Made by a program: the position numbers and the translations under genes. Below the pieces are notes generated by a model. The model searched no databases. It was not told the origin of the DNA and saw only the letters and a list, made by a program, of their open reading frames with translations. Of a stretch of DNA of 64,000 bases, positions 46,051 through 54,883 are shown one piece after another (position 1 is the first letter of the stretch; every line of letters begins with the position of its first letter). The stretch is taken from NCBI RefSeq assembly GCF_037782385.1, contig NZ_JBBEXD010000010.1, forward strand, positions 119,094-183,093, in the 5' to 3' direction. The stretch comes from Ascidiimonas meishanensis (GTDB lineage Bacteria; Bacteroidota; Bacteroidia; Flavobacteriales; Flavobacteriaceae).

Positions 46051-46174
46051 AGCATCCTTATAATCTCGTTTATTACACCAATAGCATCCATTATTAAAAT
46101 ACAGTTAGATTATATATCCTAAATTGTTATTTTATAGGCAATATAACTTATATATAAAGTAAATTCAAGTAAGC

Positions 46175-47062
46175 ATGGCATTTACGATCACAGATAGCGA
46201 AAACTATAAAACACAGGTTCCCAAAAAATTCTTCAAGAAATATACTAAAACTAAGGCAAAACTAGCAAAAGCTAAAAGCAAAGATGCTAATTCTCCTCAG
46301 GTTGCTGTTTTAGAAAATAGAATGGAGGGTTTAAGGAATCAATTAAAAGATTATACCAAAAATCAAAAAGAACGTCCAAAAAGACATCGTGCAGAAGTAA
46401 ATTATGGAAAAGTTAGTGTAAATGGCACCCCTAAAGGAACTAGAGCTACTAATTTAGCAGTTAGAGGTCTGGCTGCAACGGCTGTAATAGCAAACGCAGC
46501 TTTTGTAGGATTTTTAACCTCTGTAACTTTTGCTTCCGGAGGTCTAGCAGCACCATTAACGCTTCCTTTAGCTGCTATTGCTATTACTGCAAGTACAAGG
46601 GTATTATTTGATTCAAAATCTATTATTGATATGAATAATCAAATGAAATCTGATATTCAGAAAGAAGATACCGAGGTTAGGAATAAAAAAACAAATCCCT
46701 TACAAAACGAAATTAATACTACCAACACGTTAGAACAGCAAAACAGCAACTCGAATACGATTCAGAACAACGCCAGTGCTACTATACAAACCAGTAATAC
46801 TCCAGCTATTCAAAATAGTGCTCCTACCATGCAGGAGCTTCAAAATCAAATTAAAGAGCTTAGCGCCACAGTTGCACTATTAACACAGCAACTTAACAAT
46901 GCCAATAATTCCGCACAACAAACCAAAAGCCTAAATGATCTTACTAAATTGTCTCCCTCCATGGAAAAACTAAAAAGTAATGGTATTCCTAAAAGCATAA
47001 CTGTTAAAAAAACACCACGCACTGCTAATACACAAAAACCTAAGAGTAAAAAAGCAGGTTAA
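46175..47062 (+). CDS. Unknown protein, long paralog 1 of a four-gene family
   Basis: 295 residues, no signal peptide. Seen: shared N-terminal module (about 14-77: VPKKFFKKY, YTKN, RPKRHRAEVN); Ala/Gly-rich hydrophobic region of about 50 residues (91-140) that could span a membrane as a hairpin; Asn/Gln/Thr-rich repeats (about 165-215); a short coiled coil (MQELQNQIKELSATVALLTQQL, about 219-240); basic C-terminus rich in Lys. No family recognised. Function unknown; relationship to the other three is seen, not inferred. Confidence 0.75.
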   Translation: MAFTITDSENYKTQVPKKFFKKYTKTKAKLAKAKSKDANSPQVAVLENRMEGLRNQLKDYTKNQKERPKRHRAEVNYGKVSVNGTPKGTRATNLAVRGLAATAVIANAAFVGFLTSVTFASGGLAAPLTLPLAAIAITASTRVLFDSKSIIDMNNQMKSDIQKEDTEVRNKKTNPLQNEINTTNTLEQQNSNSNTIQNNASATIQTSNTPAIQNSAPTMQELQNQIKELSATVALLTQQLNNANNSAQQTKSLNDLTKLSPSMEKLKSNGIPKSITVKKTPRTANTQKPKSKKAG

Positions 47063-47683
47063 TCTTATTTCATATTTGGTTTGAAATTGGTCTTTACACA
47101 AATTAATTTGAAACTCATATCTACTGAAATCAATGAATTTTATAGACCATTCAAGCCACATAATTTAAAAATGTTACTGCCAAAGAAATTCCATTTACAG
47201 TAATAACGTGAGATGCTATATTATAGTCAGAAATTCTAAATTTTCCAATAAGCCAAAAGAAAGAAATCGTATTTCATAAACAAACTCAATATATTAGGAC
47301 GCATAACCAATATAAGTATTGAAATTTTTACAAGGAGCTGTCCCACTTTTATACCTGATGAAGAAAATTTATAGAAGTTATTATCAATCCAGTAAATTAC
47401 TCTTATAAAATCTAGTTTTTCAGGTTCATTTTACTTCAAGATTATACTAATTCCCATTCTAGTCTAAATTATTTAGTTCTTAGCTACAGAAAACTGTGAT
47501 TCCCATTCCTACCCAGTTATTGATGAAACTTTTGTAGCACTTGTTTTCTCATACTATTTATTATGCCAAAAAGAAATACTTCATTTATTACATAAAACCA
47601 CACATTTATTCATTTTAATTCATGTAGTTAATTTGTAAATATTTATCTTTTAAAGCGTTGAAAAAACCTGAAATAAGCTTATT
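47063..47683. other. Long AT-rich spacer (621 bp)
   Basis: No gene or RNA recognised. A weak copy of the shared upstream motif lies at 47333-47360 (AGGAGCTGTCCCACTTTTA). Otherwise AT-rich; no terminator hairpin seen after the first gene. Confidence 0.4.
47333..47360 (+). repeat. Degenerate upstream motif copy 2 (before first short paralog)
   Basis: AGGAGCTGTCCCACTTTTA aligns with AGGGGTATTTCACTTTTA with five substitutions and one extra base; about 330 bp before the next gene. Weakest of the four copies and may be chance. Confidence 0.3.
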
Positions 47684-48268
47684 ATGGCAAGTGAAACCAT
47701 TAAAACCATTCCTTTTACAGATCCTGCCACTGGACGGGATGGTAAATTGCCCGTTCCCACCAAATTCTTTAATGATTTATCAAATGCTAAGGCAGCACTT
47801 CTTAACAAAAATGAAAAAAGTAACATTAAGGAATTGACTAATGATTTGAATAATGTTCAACAACAAGGACTTACTTACCTCAAAAACTTCTTGGCAAACC
47901 CACAGAAACATACGGCTGAAGTAAATAAGGCAAATGCTAAAAACAACACTGTAAGCAAACGTCCAAAAGTCTTTTCCGCGGCTTCTGAAGCAATAAAAGC
48001 AGGTTTTACTAAAACTAAAAAATCTGAAACAGCACCGCTAAAAGAGACAAAAGACCCTCGTAATAAAAAACAGGCACCAGCTGCTACTAACACGAAGCTT
48101 CCTGAAGGATTCGCTACATTCGTAGCATTGAATACAATTCCAAAGGAATTTTCCGATCTAGCAAGTGGTCCATTAAACGAAAGTCAAAGACCTGAAAAGA
48201 AAAGAAGTCCAAAAAAAGCTCCAAAAAAGAGTGCTAAAAAGAGTGCTAAAACCGGACCAAAAATGTGA
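47684..48268 (+). CDS. Unknown protein, short paralog 1 of a four-gene family
   Basis: 194 residues, no signal peptide. Shared N-terminal module (about 23-81: VPTKFFNDL, YLKNFL, PQKHTAEVN) without the hydrophobic hairpin; a second block VFSAASEAIKAGFTKTKKSE (about 96-115) that it shares with short paralog 2; then a Lys-rich, low-complexity tail (about 169-194, KKRSPKKAPKKSAKK) resembling nucleic-acid-binding tails. Function unknown; the tail is consistent with DNA or RNA binding. Confidence 0.72.
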   Translation: MASETIKTIPFTDPATGRDGKLPVPTKFFNDLSNAKAALLNKNEKSNIKELTNDLNNVQQQGLTYLKNFLANPQKHTAEVNKANAKNNTVSKRPKVFSAASEAIKAGFTKTKKSETAPLKETKDPRNKKQAPAATNTKLPEGFATFVALNTIPKEFSDLASGPLNESQRPEKKRSPKKAPKKSAKKSAKTGPKM

Positions 48269-48340
48269 TCTTACTGGAAACTGAAGAATATCAAACACTA
48301 TTTCTAATAGTAACTGTCCAAATAAAAAAACATCTTTACT

Positions 48341-48374
48341 AGGGGATTTTTAACGATAAGAATACTTATAAATA
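48341..48374 (+). repeat. Upstream motif copy 3 (before second long paralog)
   Basis: AGGGGATTTTTAACGATAAG followed by AATACTTATAAATA; diverged in the middle but conserved at both ends. About 130 bp before the ATG at 48505. Confidence 0.45.
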
Positions 48375-48504
48375 GAAGTACACTTTGTAAAACATAACAC
48401 TAAATTATATGAATCAATGTATTTATTTAATTATTAGTATAATTGTTAATTGAAACCCTTAATGCTGATAGCAGGAAAAGCTTATCTGAATAAATAAAAA
48501 TCTT

Positions 48505-49401
48505 ATGGCATCAAAAACTATTCCAAGCAATTATAACGGCACAGAAGTTCAAACTACTGTACCTAAAAAATTCTATAAAGAATACGCTAAAACTAGCGCT
48601 AAGTTGCTCAAAGCTCAAGGAAATAATTCTCCCGAGGTAAGTTCATTAGAAAATCGTATGGCGTTATTAAATAACCAATTAAATAGCTATACCAAAAATC
48701 ACCAGGAACGCCCGGAAAGACATAGTGCAGAAATAAACTTTGGTAAAGTTAATTCTAGTGGAGATGTTAAAGGAAGTAAAACTGCAAAATTTGCTAGTAG
48801 AGCCCTGTCTGTTTTGTCTGTAGCATCAACAGCATATGTGGTAGCTGCTATGACGGCTGTAACCATTGCTACTGGAGGCGCTTTTTTACTACCCGCACTT
48901 GCGATATCTGCACTTTCCATTGCAGGCACAGCTAGTACATTAAAAGACTCTAGAGATATTATTAAAAGGTATGACAATATTAAATCAGATATCCAAGAGG
49001 AAGATATAGAGTTTGGTTATAAAAAAGCAAATAGCCAAGAACTACAAAATGAAAATTCTAACACCCTTGCACAACAAAATAACAATACAAATACCCTTCA
49101 AAACAACACCAGTACTACTTTACAAACCAGTAATACAACCACTCCTACGCCACAAACGAGCACTACTTCCAGGCAGGAACTCCAAAATCAACTTAAAGAA
49201 CTCAATGCAATGGTTGCTCAATTAACCCAACAACTAGAAAAAATAAAAGTAGAACAGCCAAAACAAACATCAAAAGATAGTTTGATTGGTATGACTGTTG
49301 TCACAAACAAAGATAAAGAGAAGCAAAACACCTCAAACAGAGTAAAAATTACAAAACCTAAACTCCCAAAAGCAAAAAGTAAAAGCAGAGGAATCGCTTA
49401 A
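48505..49401 (+). CDS. Unknown protein, long paralog 2 of a four-gene family
   Basis: 298 residues, collinear with long paralog 1: N-terminal module (about 18-78: VPKKFYKEY, YTKN, RPERHSAEIN), hydrophobic hairpin (about 95-143), Asn/Gln/Thr-rich segment with near-repeats (about 167-212), coiled coil RQELQNQLKELNAMVAQLTQQL (about 213-235), basic tail (KITKPKLPKAKSKSRG). No signal peptide; no recognised family. Confidence 0.75.
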   Translation: MASKTIPSNYNGTEVQTTVPKKFYKEYAKTSAKLLKAQGNNSPEVSSLENRMALLNNQLNSYTKNHQERPERHSAEINFGKVNSSGDVKGSKTAKFASRALSVLSVASTAYVVAAMTAVTIATGGAFLLPALAISALSIAGTASTLKDSRDIIKRYDNIKSDIQEEDIEFGYKKANSQELQNENSNTLAQQNNNTNTLQNNTSTTLQTSNTTTPTPQTSTTSRQELQNQLKELNAMVAQLTQQLEKIKVEQPKQTSKDSLIGMTVVTNKDKEKQNTSNRVKITKPKLPKAKSKSRGIA

Positions 49402-49895
49402 TTTACTTAAAATTAAGATCAGTACACGTTATTTTTATCTAAACAATTTCTTCCAGATGCCGTCACTAATAGAACGGTTACAAAACAATATATTTATTTT
49501 CAGGAACTTATCCGATTTTCAAGTTAATTTTACCTTATAGCAGCAGTAATTTTTAATGATCTTTTTGAGTCCCCATTTTATAATTAGCGTTGATTAAAAA
49601 AGAGGTGATATTTTATTCTGGGGGTATTTCACCTATAAAAGTACTTACACTAAAGAAATTTAGAATTACAAGAACATCAAGGGGATAATGAATACAATTA
49701 CAAAGTAAGGCTGACAAACTTGTTTTAACGAATTGCTTTAATGTTTCTATTTTAATTTTTTACAATTTTTAAATCATAAAAGGAAATAAGACAAGAATAT
49801 CGGTGAAAATTTCAAAACCCCTGTTACTAAAGAATTCTATCCTAATTTTCCAAAAGCCTAGATTAAGACTTAATAAAGCTTGAAATAACAATATT
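49402..49895. other. AT-rich spacer (494 bp)
   Basis: No gene or RNA recognised. Holds the fourth copy of the shared upstream motif (49620-49650). Confidence 0.4.
49620..49650 (+). repeat. Upstream motif copy 4 (before second short paralog)
   Basis: GGGGGTATTTCACCTATAAA followed by AGTACTTACAC; near-identical to copy 1. About 245 bp before the ATG at 49896. Confidence 0.5.
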
Positions 49896-50456
49896 ATGAA
49901 AAATAAAACAATTGAATTTACAGATTCTGAAACCGAAAGAAAAGGTAATTTACCGGTTCCTGATGAATTCTTTAATGATCTTGAAAAAATAACAGCGGCA
50001 TTTGACAAGGAAGATATTAATCCTGAAGAACTACCAGACTTACAAGAAAAAGCAAAGGAACTGCAAGAAGAAGGACTTAAATACCTCAAAAATTTCTTAG
50101 ATGCCCCTCAAAAACATAATCAATATGTAAACTACAGAAATTCTATGAATAACCCTGTAGCGGAAAACACTAATAATATCCCTGAAAAAAAACCTTCCAG
50201 TAATGTCTTCTCTGCTGTCTTTAAAGCATTCGGATTCAAAACAATTAAAAAAGAAAGATCAAATAAGACAAATAGTAATAGTACTGAAAATAAGAAAGAA
50301 GATTCAACAAAAACAACAAACATATTAGATTCTCTGTCCCAAGTTTCAAACCCAAAAAATCAACAAGAAAAAACTTCCAAGAAAAAAACAAATAGTCCTA
50401 AAAACCCCAAGAACCAAAGAGAAAATCCAAGAAGTAGGTCAATGCAGTTTGGATAA
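49896..50456 (+). CDS. Unknown protein, short paralog 2 of a four-gene family
   Basis: 186 residues, no signal peptide. Shared N-terminal module (about 20-79: VPDEFFNDL, YLKNFL, PQKHNQYVN), second block NVFSAVFKAFGFKTIKKERS (about 103-122), then a low-complexity Lys/Asn/Ser-rich tail. The run of upstream bases TGAAATAACAATATT is similar to that before short paralog 1. No recognised family. Confidence 0.72.
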   Translation: MKNKTIEFTDSETERKGNLPVPDEFFNDLEKITAAFDKEDINPEELPDLQEKAKELQEEGLKYLKNFLDAPQKHNQYVNYRNSMNNPVAENTNNIPEKKPSSNVFSAVFKAFGFKTIKKERSNKTNSNSTENKKEDSTKTTNILDSLSQVSNPKNQQEKTSKKKTNSPKNPKNQRENPRSRSMQFG

Positions 50457-50567
50457 AAAGATTTTTATAAACTATATTTTCTGGTTTAAAACTCTTCTGG
50501 AAGTTGATTCTAGAACGCATAAATGTATCTATTTTAACTTTTAGTAATTTCAGGTTAAATTTACCAT

Positions 50568-51572
50568 ATGGATAAACTGGTTTCTATTGTAATGCCCGTT
50601 AAAAATGCGATGCCATTTTTAAAAGAATGTCTGGACAGTATTTTAAATCAAACCTACAAAAATTGGGAGTTACTTGCTGTGGATGATAGTTCTAATGATC
50701 ATTCAAATACATTACTAAATCAGTATACAACTAAGGACAATAGAATACAAGTTCTTACTTCCCAAGGAGATGGAATTATTTCCGCTTTGCAAACAGGCTA
50801 TAAAGCTAGCAAAGGAATCTACATACATAGAATGGATGCAGATGATATTATGGTTCCTGCTAAGCTCAAAACACTTCATAATCTTTTAAAAAAACATGGG
50901 AAAGAAACAGTAGCTACCGGACATGTTCGTTATTTTTCAAAAAATGGCATCGGTGAAGGGTATCGTAACTATGAAAAATGGTTAAACGCACTATGTGATA
51001 ACCAAAACCATTGGCAATCTATTTATAAAGAATGTGTTATTGCATCTCCATGTTGGATGGTACACCGAGATGATTTTGATAAATCAGGAGGGTTTAATTC
51101 CGCACTATATCCAGAAGACTATGACCTCGTGTTTAGGTTTTACAAATATGGATTAAAAGTAGTTTCTGCCTTAGAGACCTTACATTTATGGAGAGATCAC
51201 CAATCCAGAACCAGCAGAAATCACGAACACTACCAACAAAATGCTTTTTTTAAAATAAAACTTCATTACTTTTTTCAATTAGATCGTGATCCTGAGCGAC
51301 CCCTAGTGGTCTGGGGAGCGGGACCTAAAGGAAAAATAATGGCAAAATTATTAAAACTATTAAATCAAGAGTTCATTTGGGTAAGTAACAATCCAAAAAA
51401 ACACGGCAAAGAAATATATAACCAAGTAATGGAATCTTATAAAATCATCATTACTGAAAAAAAACCGCAGGTAATTGTCACCGTAGCACAACGAAACGCA
51501 CAAAAAGAAATTATTACTTTTCTAAATAATAACAAACTAATTGAAAATACTGATTTCTACCTTTTCCGATAA
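50568..51572 (+). CDS. Family 2 glycosyltransferase with C-terminal nucleotide-binding-like domain
   Basis: 334 residues. N-terminal GT2 domain (about 1-210): VSIVMPVKNAMPFLKECLDSILNQTYKNWEL, DDSSNDHS, MDADDIM. After about 240 a second domain begins VVWGAGPKGKIMAKLLKLL, with a Gly-rich dinucleotide-like loop, ending in VIVTVAQRNAQKEIITFL. Transfers a sugar to an unknown acceptor, perhaps surface polysaccharide. Not part of a visible polysaccharide cluster. Confidence 0.88.
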   Translation: MDKLVSIVMPVKNAMPFLKECLDSILNQTYKNWELLAVDDSSNDHSNTLLNQYTTKDNRIQVLTSQGDGIISALQTGYKASKGIYIHRMDADDIMVPAKLKTLHNLLKKHGKETVATGHVRYFSKNGIGEGYRNYEKWLNALCDNQNHWQSIYKECVIASPCWMVHRDDFDKSGGFNSALYPEDYDLVFRFYKYGLKVVSALETLHLWRDHQSRTSRNHEHYQQNAFFKIKLHYFFQLDRDPERPLVVWGAGPKGKIMAKLLKLLNQEFIWVSNNPKKHGKEIYNQVMESYKIIITEKKPQVIVTVAQRNAQKEIITFLNNNKLIENTDFYLFR

Positions 51573-51587
51573 TTAATAACAAGAATG

Positions 51588-51821
51588 CTATTTTAATTCT
51601 CGTAAACCCTTAATGAAAATCCACTTCATTAAAATTTTTTCACCATCCTCATTCTTGACAACACCAAATTTAGGGGCAACTACATTTGCAATGATAGCAG
51701 AAGTTACTGCTAAAAAAATACGATTAATAGGAAGAAAATGCCCTAAGGTAAATCTTGCTGCAAGAAATAAGATTGCGAAACCTATAAAGTTATATGCTAG
51801 AGCCTTGTATTTAGGTTTCAT
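51588..51821 (-). CDS. Small membrane protein
   Basis: 77 residues with two hydrophobic helices (LAYNFIGFAILFLAARF, FLAVTSAIIANVVAPKF) and a basic C-terminus. Function unknown. It lies 15 bases downstream of the RNA methyltransferase gene on the same strand. Confidence 0.7.
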   Translation of the reverse strand: MKPKYKALAYNFIGFAILFLAARFTLGHFLPINRIFLAVTSAIIANVVAPKFGVVKNEDGEKILMKWIFIKGLRELK

Positions 51822-51836
51822 AATAAAATGTGGTTT

Positions 51837-52994
51837 TTACGCATTATATTTTGCTTTTTTACTTCCTTCATACATTACGTATTTAACTAGTTTAGCTTCA
51901 AGCTTACCATTGAAAAGTCTAATTTTACGAGAAGGTCTTAACCCCACGTGCTTTAAAGCTTCCATGTTAGAGGTAATAAACCAAGCATCTGTGCCGGGAT
52001 AATTCTGTTTTAACGTATCTCCAATAGTCGCATACAAAGTCTCCATATCTACCTCCAGACGTTCTCCATAAGGAGGATTGAATACCATGTGTAATTTGTT
52101 TTCTGTATATTTTTCAGATTTAAAAAAATCTTCCTGTTCTATTTTAATATACTCAGATAAATTTGCATTCTTTACATTTTGTTTTGCTTTCCAGACAGCA
52201 GAAGGAGCCTTATCATATCCTATAATTTCGTAATGAAACTCTCTTGTTTTTTTTAAACTACTTTCAATTATTTTTTCAAAAAGATCTTCATCAAAATCAT
52301 TCCATTTCTCAAAGGCAAATTCTTTTCTATTAATATTTGCTGGAATATTGCATGCAATCATTGCAGCTTCAACAGGGATAGTTCCACTACCACACATGGG
52401 ATCTAGAAAATCACATTGACCATCCCAACCACTTAACAAAAGTATTCCTGCCGCAAGCACCTCATTAATAGGGGCAATATTCGTAGCCGTTTTATAGCCC
52501 CTATGATGTAAAGATCTGCCAGAACTATCTAAAGAAATAGTACATTCATTTCTAAAAATATGGACATGAATACGTAAGTCTGGAAACTTAATATCTACAT
52601 TGGGTCTGCTGCCTTCTATATTGCGAAATTTATCTACGAGAGCATCCTTTGATTTTAAAGCTACATATTTGGAATGATTAAACTTTTCTGAATGTACGGT
52701 AGCATCAATTGCGAACGTATCATTAACACTAAGATATTTATGCCATGGCATTTTATAAACAGCATCATATAGTTCTTGCTCATCTCTTACCTTAAAACTG
52801 ACTATTGGTTTCAATATTTTAATGGCTGTACGTAAACAAAGATTTGCCTTATACATAAATCCAATATCACCTTCAAAAGATACGCTTCGCACTCCTTTCT
52901 TAATATTCATTGCTCCTAAATTTCGCAATTCTGTCTCCAAGAGTTCTTCAAAACCAAAGAGCGTTTTGGCTACCATTGTATAATTATTTACCAT
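51837..52994 (-). CDS. THUMP-domain RNA methyltransferase (RlmL N-terminal/YpsC type)
   Basis: 385 residues. N-terminal THUMP domain (MVAKTLFGFEELLETELRNLGA), then a Rossmann methyltransferase with FLDPMCGSGTIPVEAA and the catalytic NPPYGERL motif for N-methylation of guanine in 23S rRNA (G2445-type) or tRNA. ATG at 52994 kept; Met7 is possible. A -7 element TATTTTTG lies upstream at about 53017-53024. Confidence 0.92.
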   Translation of the reverse strand: MVNNYTMVAKTLFGFEELLETELRNLGAMNIKKGVRSVSFEGDIGFMYKANLCLRTAIKILKPIVSFKVRDEQELYDAVYKMPWHKYLSVNDTFAIDATVHSEKFNHSKYVALKSKDALVDKFRNIEGSRPNVDIKFPDLRIHVHIFRNECTISLDSSGRSLHHRGYKTATNIAPINEVLAAGILLLSGWDGQCDFLDPMCGSGTIPVEAAMIACNIPANINRKEFAFEKWNDFDEDLFEKIIESSLKKTREFHYEIIGYDKAPSAVWKAKQNVKNANLSEYIKIEQEDFFKSEKYTENKLHMVFNPPYGERLEVDMETLYATIGDTLKQNYPGTDAWFITSNMEALKHVGLRPSRKIRLFNGKLEAKLVKYVMYEGSKKAKYNA

Positions 52995-53051
52995 AAGGAC
53001 TTTCTCTTAAGAGGCAAAAATACATTAATTTAGCACCTTTAATAAAGAAGC

Positions 53052-53783
53052 ATGCAAAAACCGATTAAAAATTGGTATACTGATTGGTTTGATACACCTT
53101 TTTACCACACACTTTATCGTGACCGAGATCATAAAGAAGCACAATTGTTTATGGATAACCTTACAAGTTATTTAAAGTTGCCAGCAAATGCTTCTATATT
53201 AGATTTAGCCTGTGGAAAAGGAAGGCATTCCGTTTATTTAAATACGCTTGGATTTGATGTTACCGGGGTAGACCTTTCTGCAAACAGCATTGCATTTGCA
53301 AAGAAATTTGAAAATAATTCACTTCACTTTGACGTGCATGATATGTCTCAACCCTATCCTCAAAAATTTGATGCTATTTTAAATCTTTTTACCAGTTTTG
53401 GATATTTTGATAAAGATGAAGATAACCTCCATACAATTAGAGCTATTAAGCAGGCTCTTAAACCTAATGGTGTAGGCGTTATAGACTTTTTAAACGTCAC
53501 TTACGTGGAAAAACATTTGGTTCCTAATGAAATAAAAATTGTTGATAACATTGAATTTCATATTAATCGTTTTATACAAGACGGTTACATTTTAAAGACT
53601 ATTGATTTCAATTTTGAAAATGAAGCGTATCATTTCACTGAAAGAGTTAAATCTCTAAATTACGAAGATTTCAAAGCTTACTTTCAACATTCAGGAGTAT
53701 CACTATTAAGTACTTTTGGAGACTACAAATTAAATGCATTTCAAAAAGATTCTTCAGAGCGTTTAATAATGGTATTTCAATGA
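53052..53783 (+). CDS. Class I SAM-dependent methyltransferase
   Basis: 243 residues, methyltransferase-25-like: ILDLACGKGRHSVYLNTLGFDVTGVDLS (SAM motif I and II), FDAILNLFTSFGYF, KPNGVGVIDFLN. Substrate unknown. Its stop codon overlaps the ZIP transporter start (ATGA). Confidence 0.9.
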   Translation: MQKPIKNWYTDWFDTPFYHTLYRDRDHKEAQLFMDNLTSYLKLPANASILDLACGKGRHSVYLNTLGFDVTGVDLSANSIAFAKKFENNSLHFDVHDMSQPYPQKFDAILNLFTSFGYFDKDEDNLHTIRAIKQALKPNGVGVIDFLNVTYVEKHLVPNEIKIVDNIEFHINRFIQDGYILKTIDFNFENEAYHFTERVKSLNYEDFKAYFQHSGVSLLSTFGDYKLNAFQKDSSERLIMVFQ

Positions 53784-54454
53784 TGAATTATTTACTTCCT
53801 ATCGCAGCGGTTTTGTCTGGGCTTATTTTTGCAATATTAATTAAACCACGTAAAAAAAGTAATCTCAAGCTTTTTCTTGCATTTAGTGGTGCTTTTTTGT
53901 TATCCCTTACTGTATTTGACCTATTGCCTGAAATTTATGAAAAATCACCCTCTGGTGAAGTAGGGATTTTTATAATGTTAGGGATTTTTTTTCAGATTTT
54001 TTTAGAATTCTTTTCTAAAGGAGCTGAACACGGTCATGTACATGCAAATAAAGATACTTCCAGTTTTCCATGGTTACTATTTGCAAGTTTAAGCATCCAT
54101 AGTATTTTGGAAGGTTTTCCTTTACACATGCATGAGTCGCTAGTTCTGGGTATTGTTATTCATAAAATACCCATTGCCATTATCTTAAGTACTTTTTTCC
54201 TAGATCAGGGAATTTCAAAGGTTAAAGTTGTAATACTTCTTGTGCTGTTTGGATGCATGACACCTATAGGTAGCTTGTTATCTGAAAATATTTCTTTTCT
54301 GGAACCATATCTTACTCAGATATCTGCTTTGGTGATTGGGATTTTCCTTCATATTTCTACCATCATTTTATTTGAAAGCTCCGAGGGGCATACCTTCAAT
54401 ATTAGAAAACTTTTAGTAATCGCTTTTGGGGTTGTAACCGCATACTTTTTATAA
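53780..54454 (+). CDS. ZIP family metal transporter
   Basis: 224 residues, seven to eight hydrophobic segments, with HGHVHAN in a loop, and conserved SIHSILEGFPLHMH (TM4) and HKIPIAIIL (TM5), the metal-binding positions of ZIP transporters for divalent cations. ATGA overlap with the preceding methyltransferase; the next gene follows the stop directly, so three genes form one operon. Confidence 0.92.
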   Translation: MMNYLLPIAAVLSGLIFAILIKPRKKSNLKLFLAFSGAFLLSLTVFDLLPEIYEKSPSGEVGIFIMLGIFFQIFLEFFSKGAEHGHVHANKDTSSFPWLLFASLSIHSILEGFPLHMHESLVLGIVIHKIPIAIILSTFFLDQGISKVKVVILLVLFGCMTPIGSLLSENISFLEPYLTQISALVIGIFLHISTIILFESSEGHTFNIRKLLVIAFGVVTAYFL

Positions 54455-54883
54455 ATGTTCAGTAAAGAGGACTCAAAAAAGATAAGAGAAGAATTCTGGA
54501 TTTCGTTTGGAAAGTCTTTTCCAAGAAAATGGATTTTATACAACACAAAAATTCGTGACTTCTCTTTTAAATTTTATTTTGACACTAAAATAGCAATGGT
54601 CATTTTGGCTATTGAATGTGTTGACATAGAGAAACGTATGTATTACTATGAAAAACTAGTTTCTTTAAAATCAATACTTAAAAATGAATATCTTCCTGAA
54701 GTAATTTTTGAAGAGGACTATTATCTTGACAACGGAAAAGAAATTTCAAGAATCTTTGTCTTAAAAGAAGAGGTTAGTATTCATAATAAAAAAAGCTGGC
54801 AGGAAACAATGATTTTCCTAGAAAAAAACATGTTGCTTTTTGAAGATTTTTTTAGAGAATACGAAGATTTTATAAAATCCTAA
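54455..54883 (+). CDS. DUF4268 family protein
   Basis: 142 residues. FWISFGKSFPRKWILYNTKIRDFSFKFYFD and CVDIEKRMYYYEKLVSLK match the DUF4268 pattern. It starts right after the ZIP gene stop (no gap) and overlaps the convergent hemolysin-III gene by four bases. Function unknown. Confidence 0.88.
   Translation: MFSKEDSKKIREEFWISFGKSFPRKWILYNTKIRDFSFKFYFDTKIAMVILAIECVDIEKRMYYYEKLVSLKSILKNEYLPEVIFEEDYYLDNGKEISRIFVLKEEVSIHNKKSWQETMIFLEKNMLLFEDFFREYEDFIKS

Noticed and set aside
46175..50456. Reading the four paralogs as T9SS cargo or T6SS effectors
   Set aside because: They have no signal peptides or sorting domains, and no secretion genes or immunity-like partners lie nearby.
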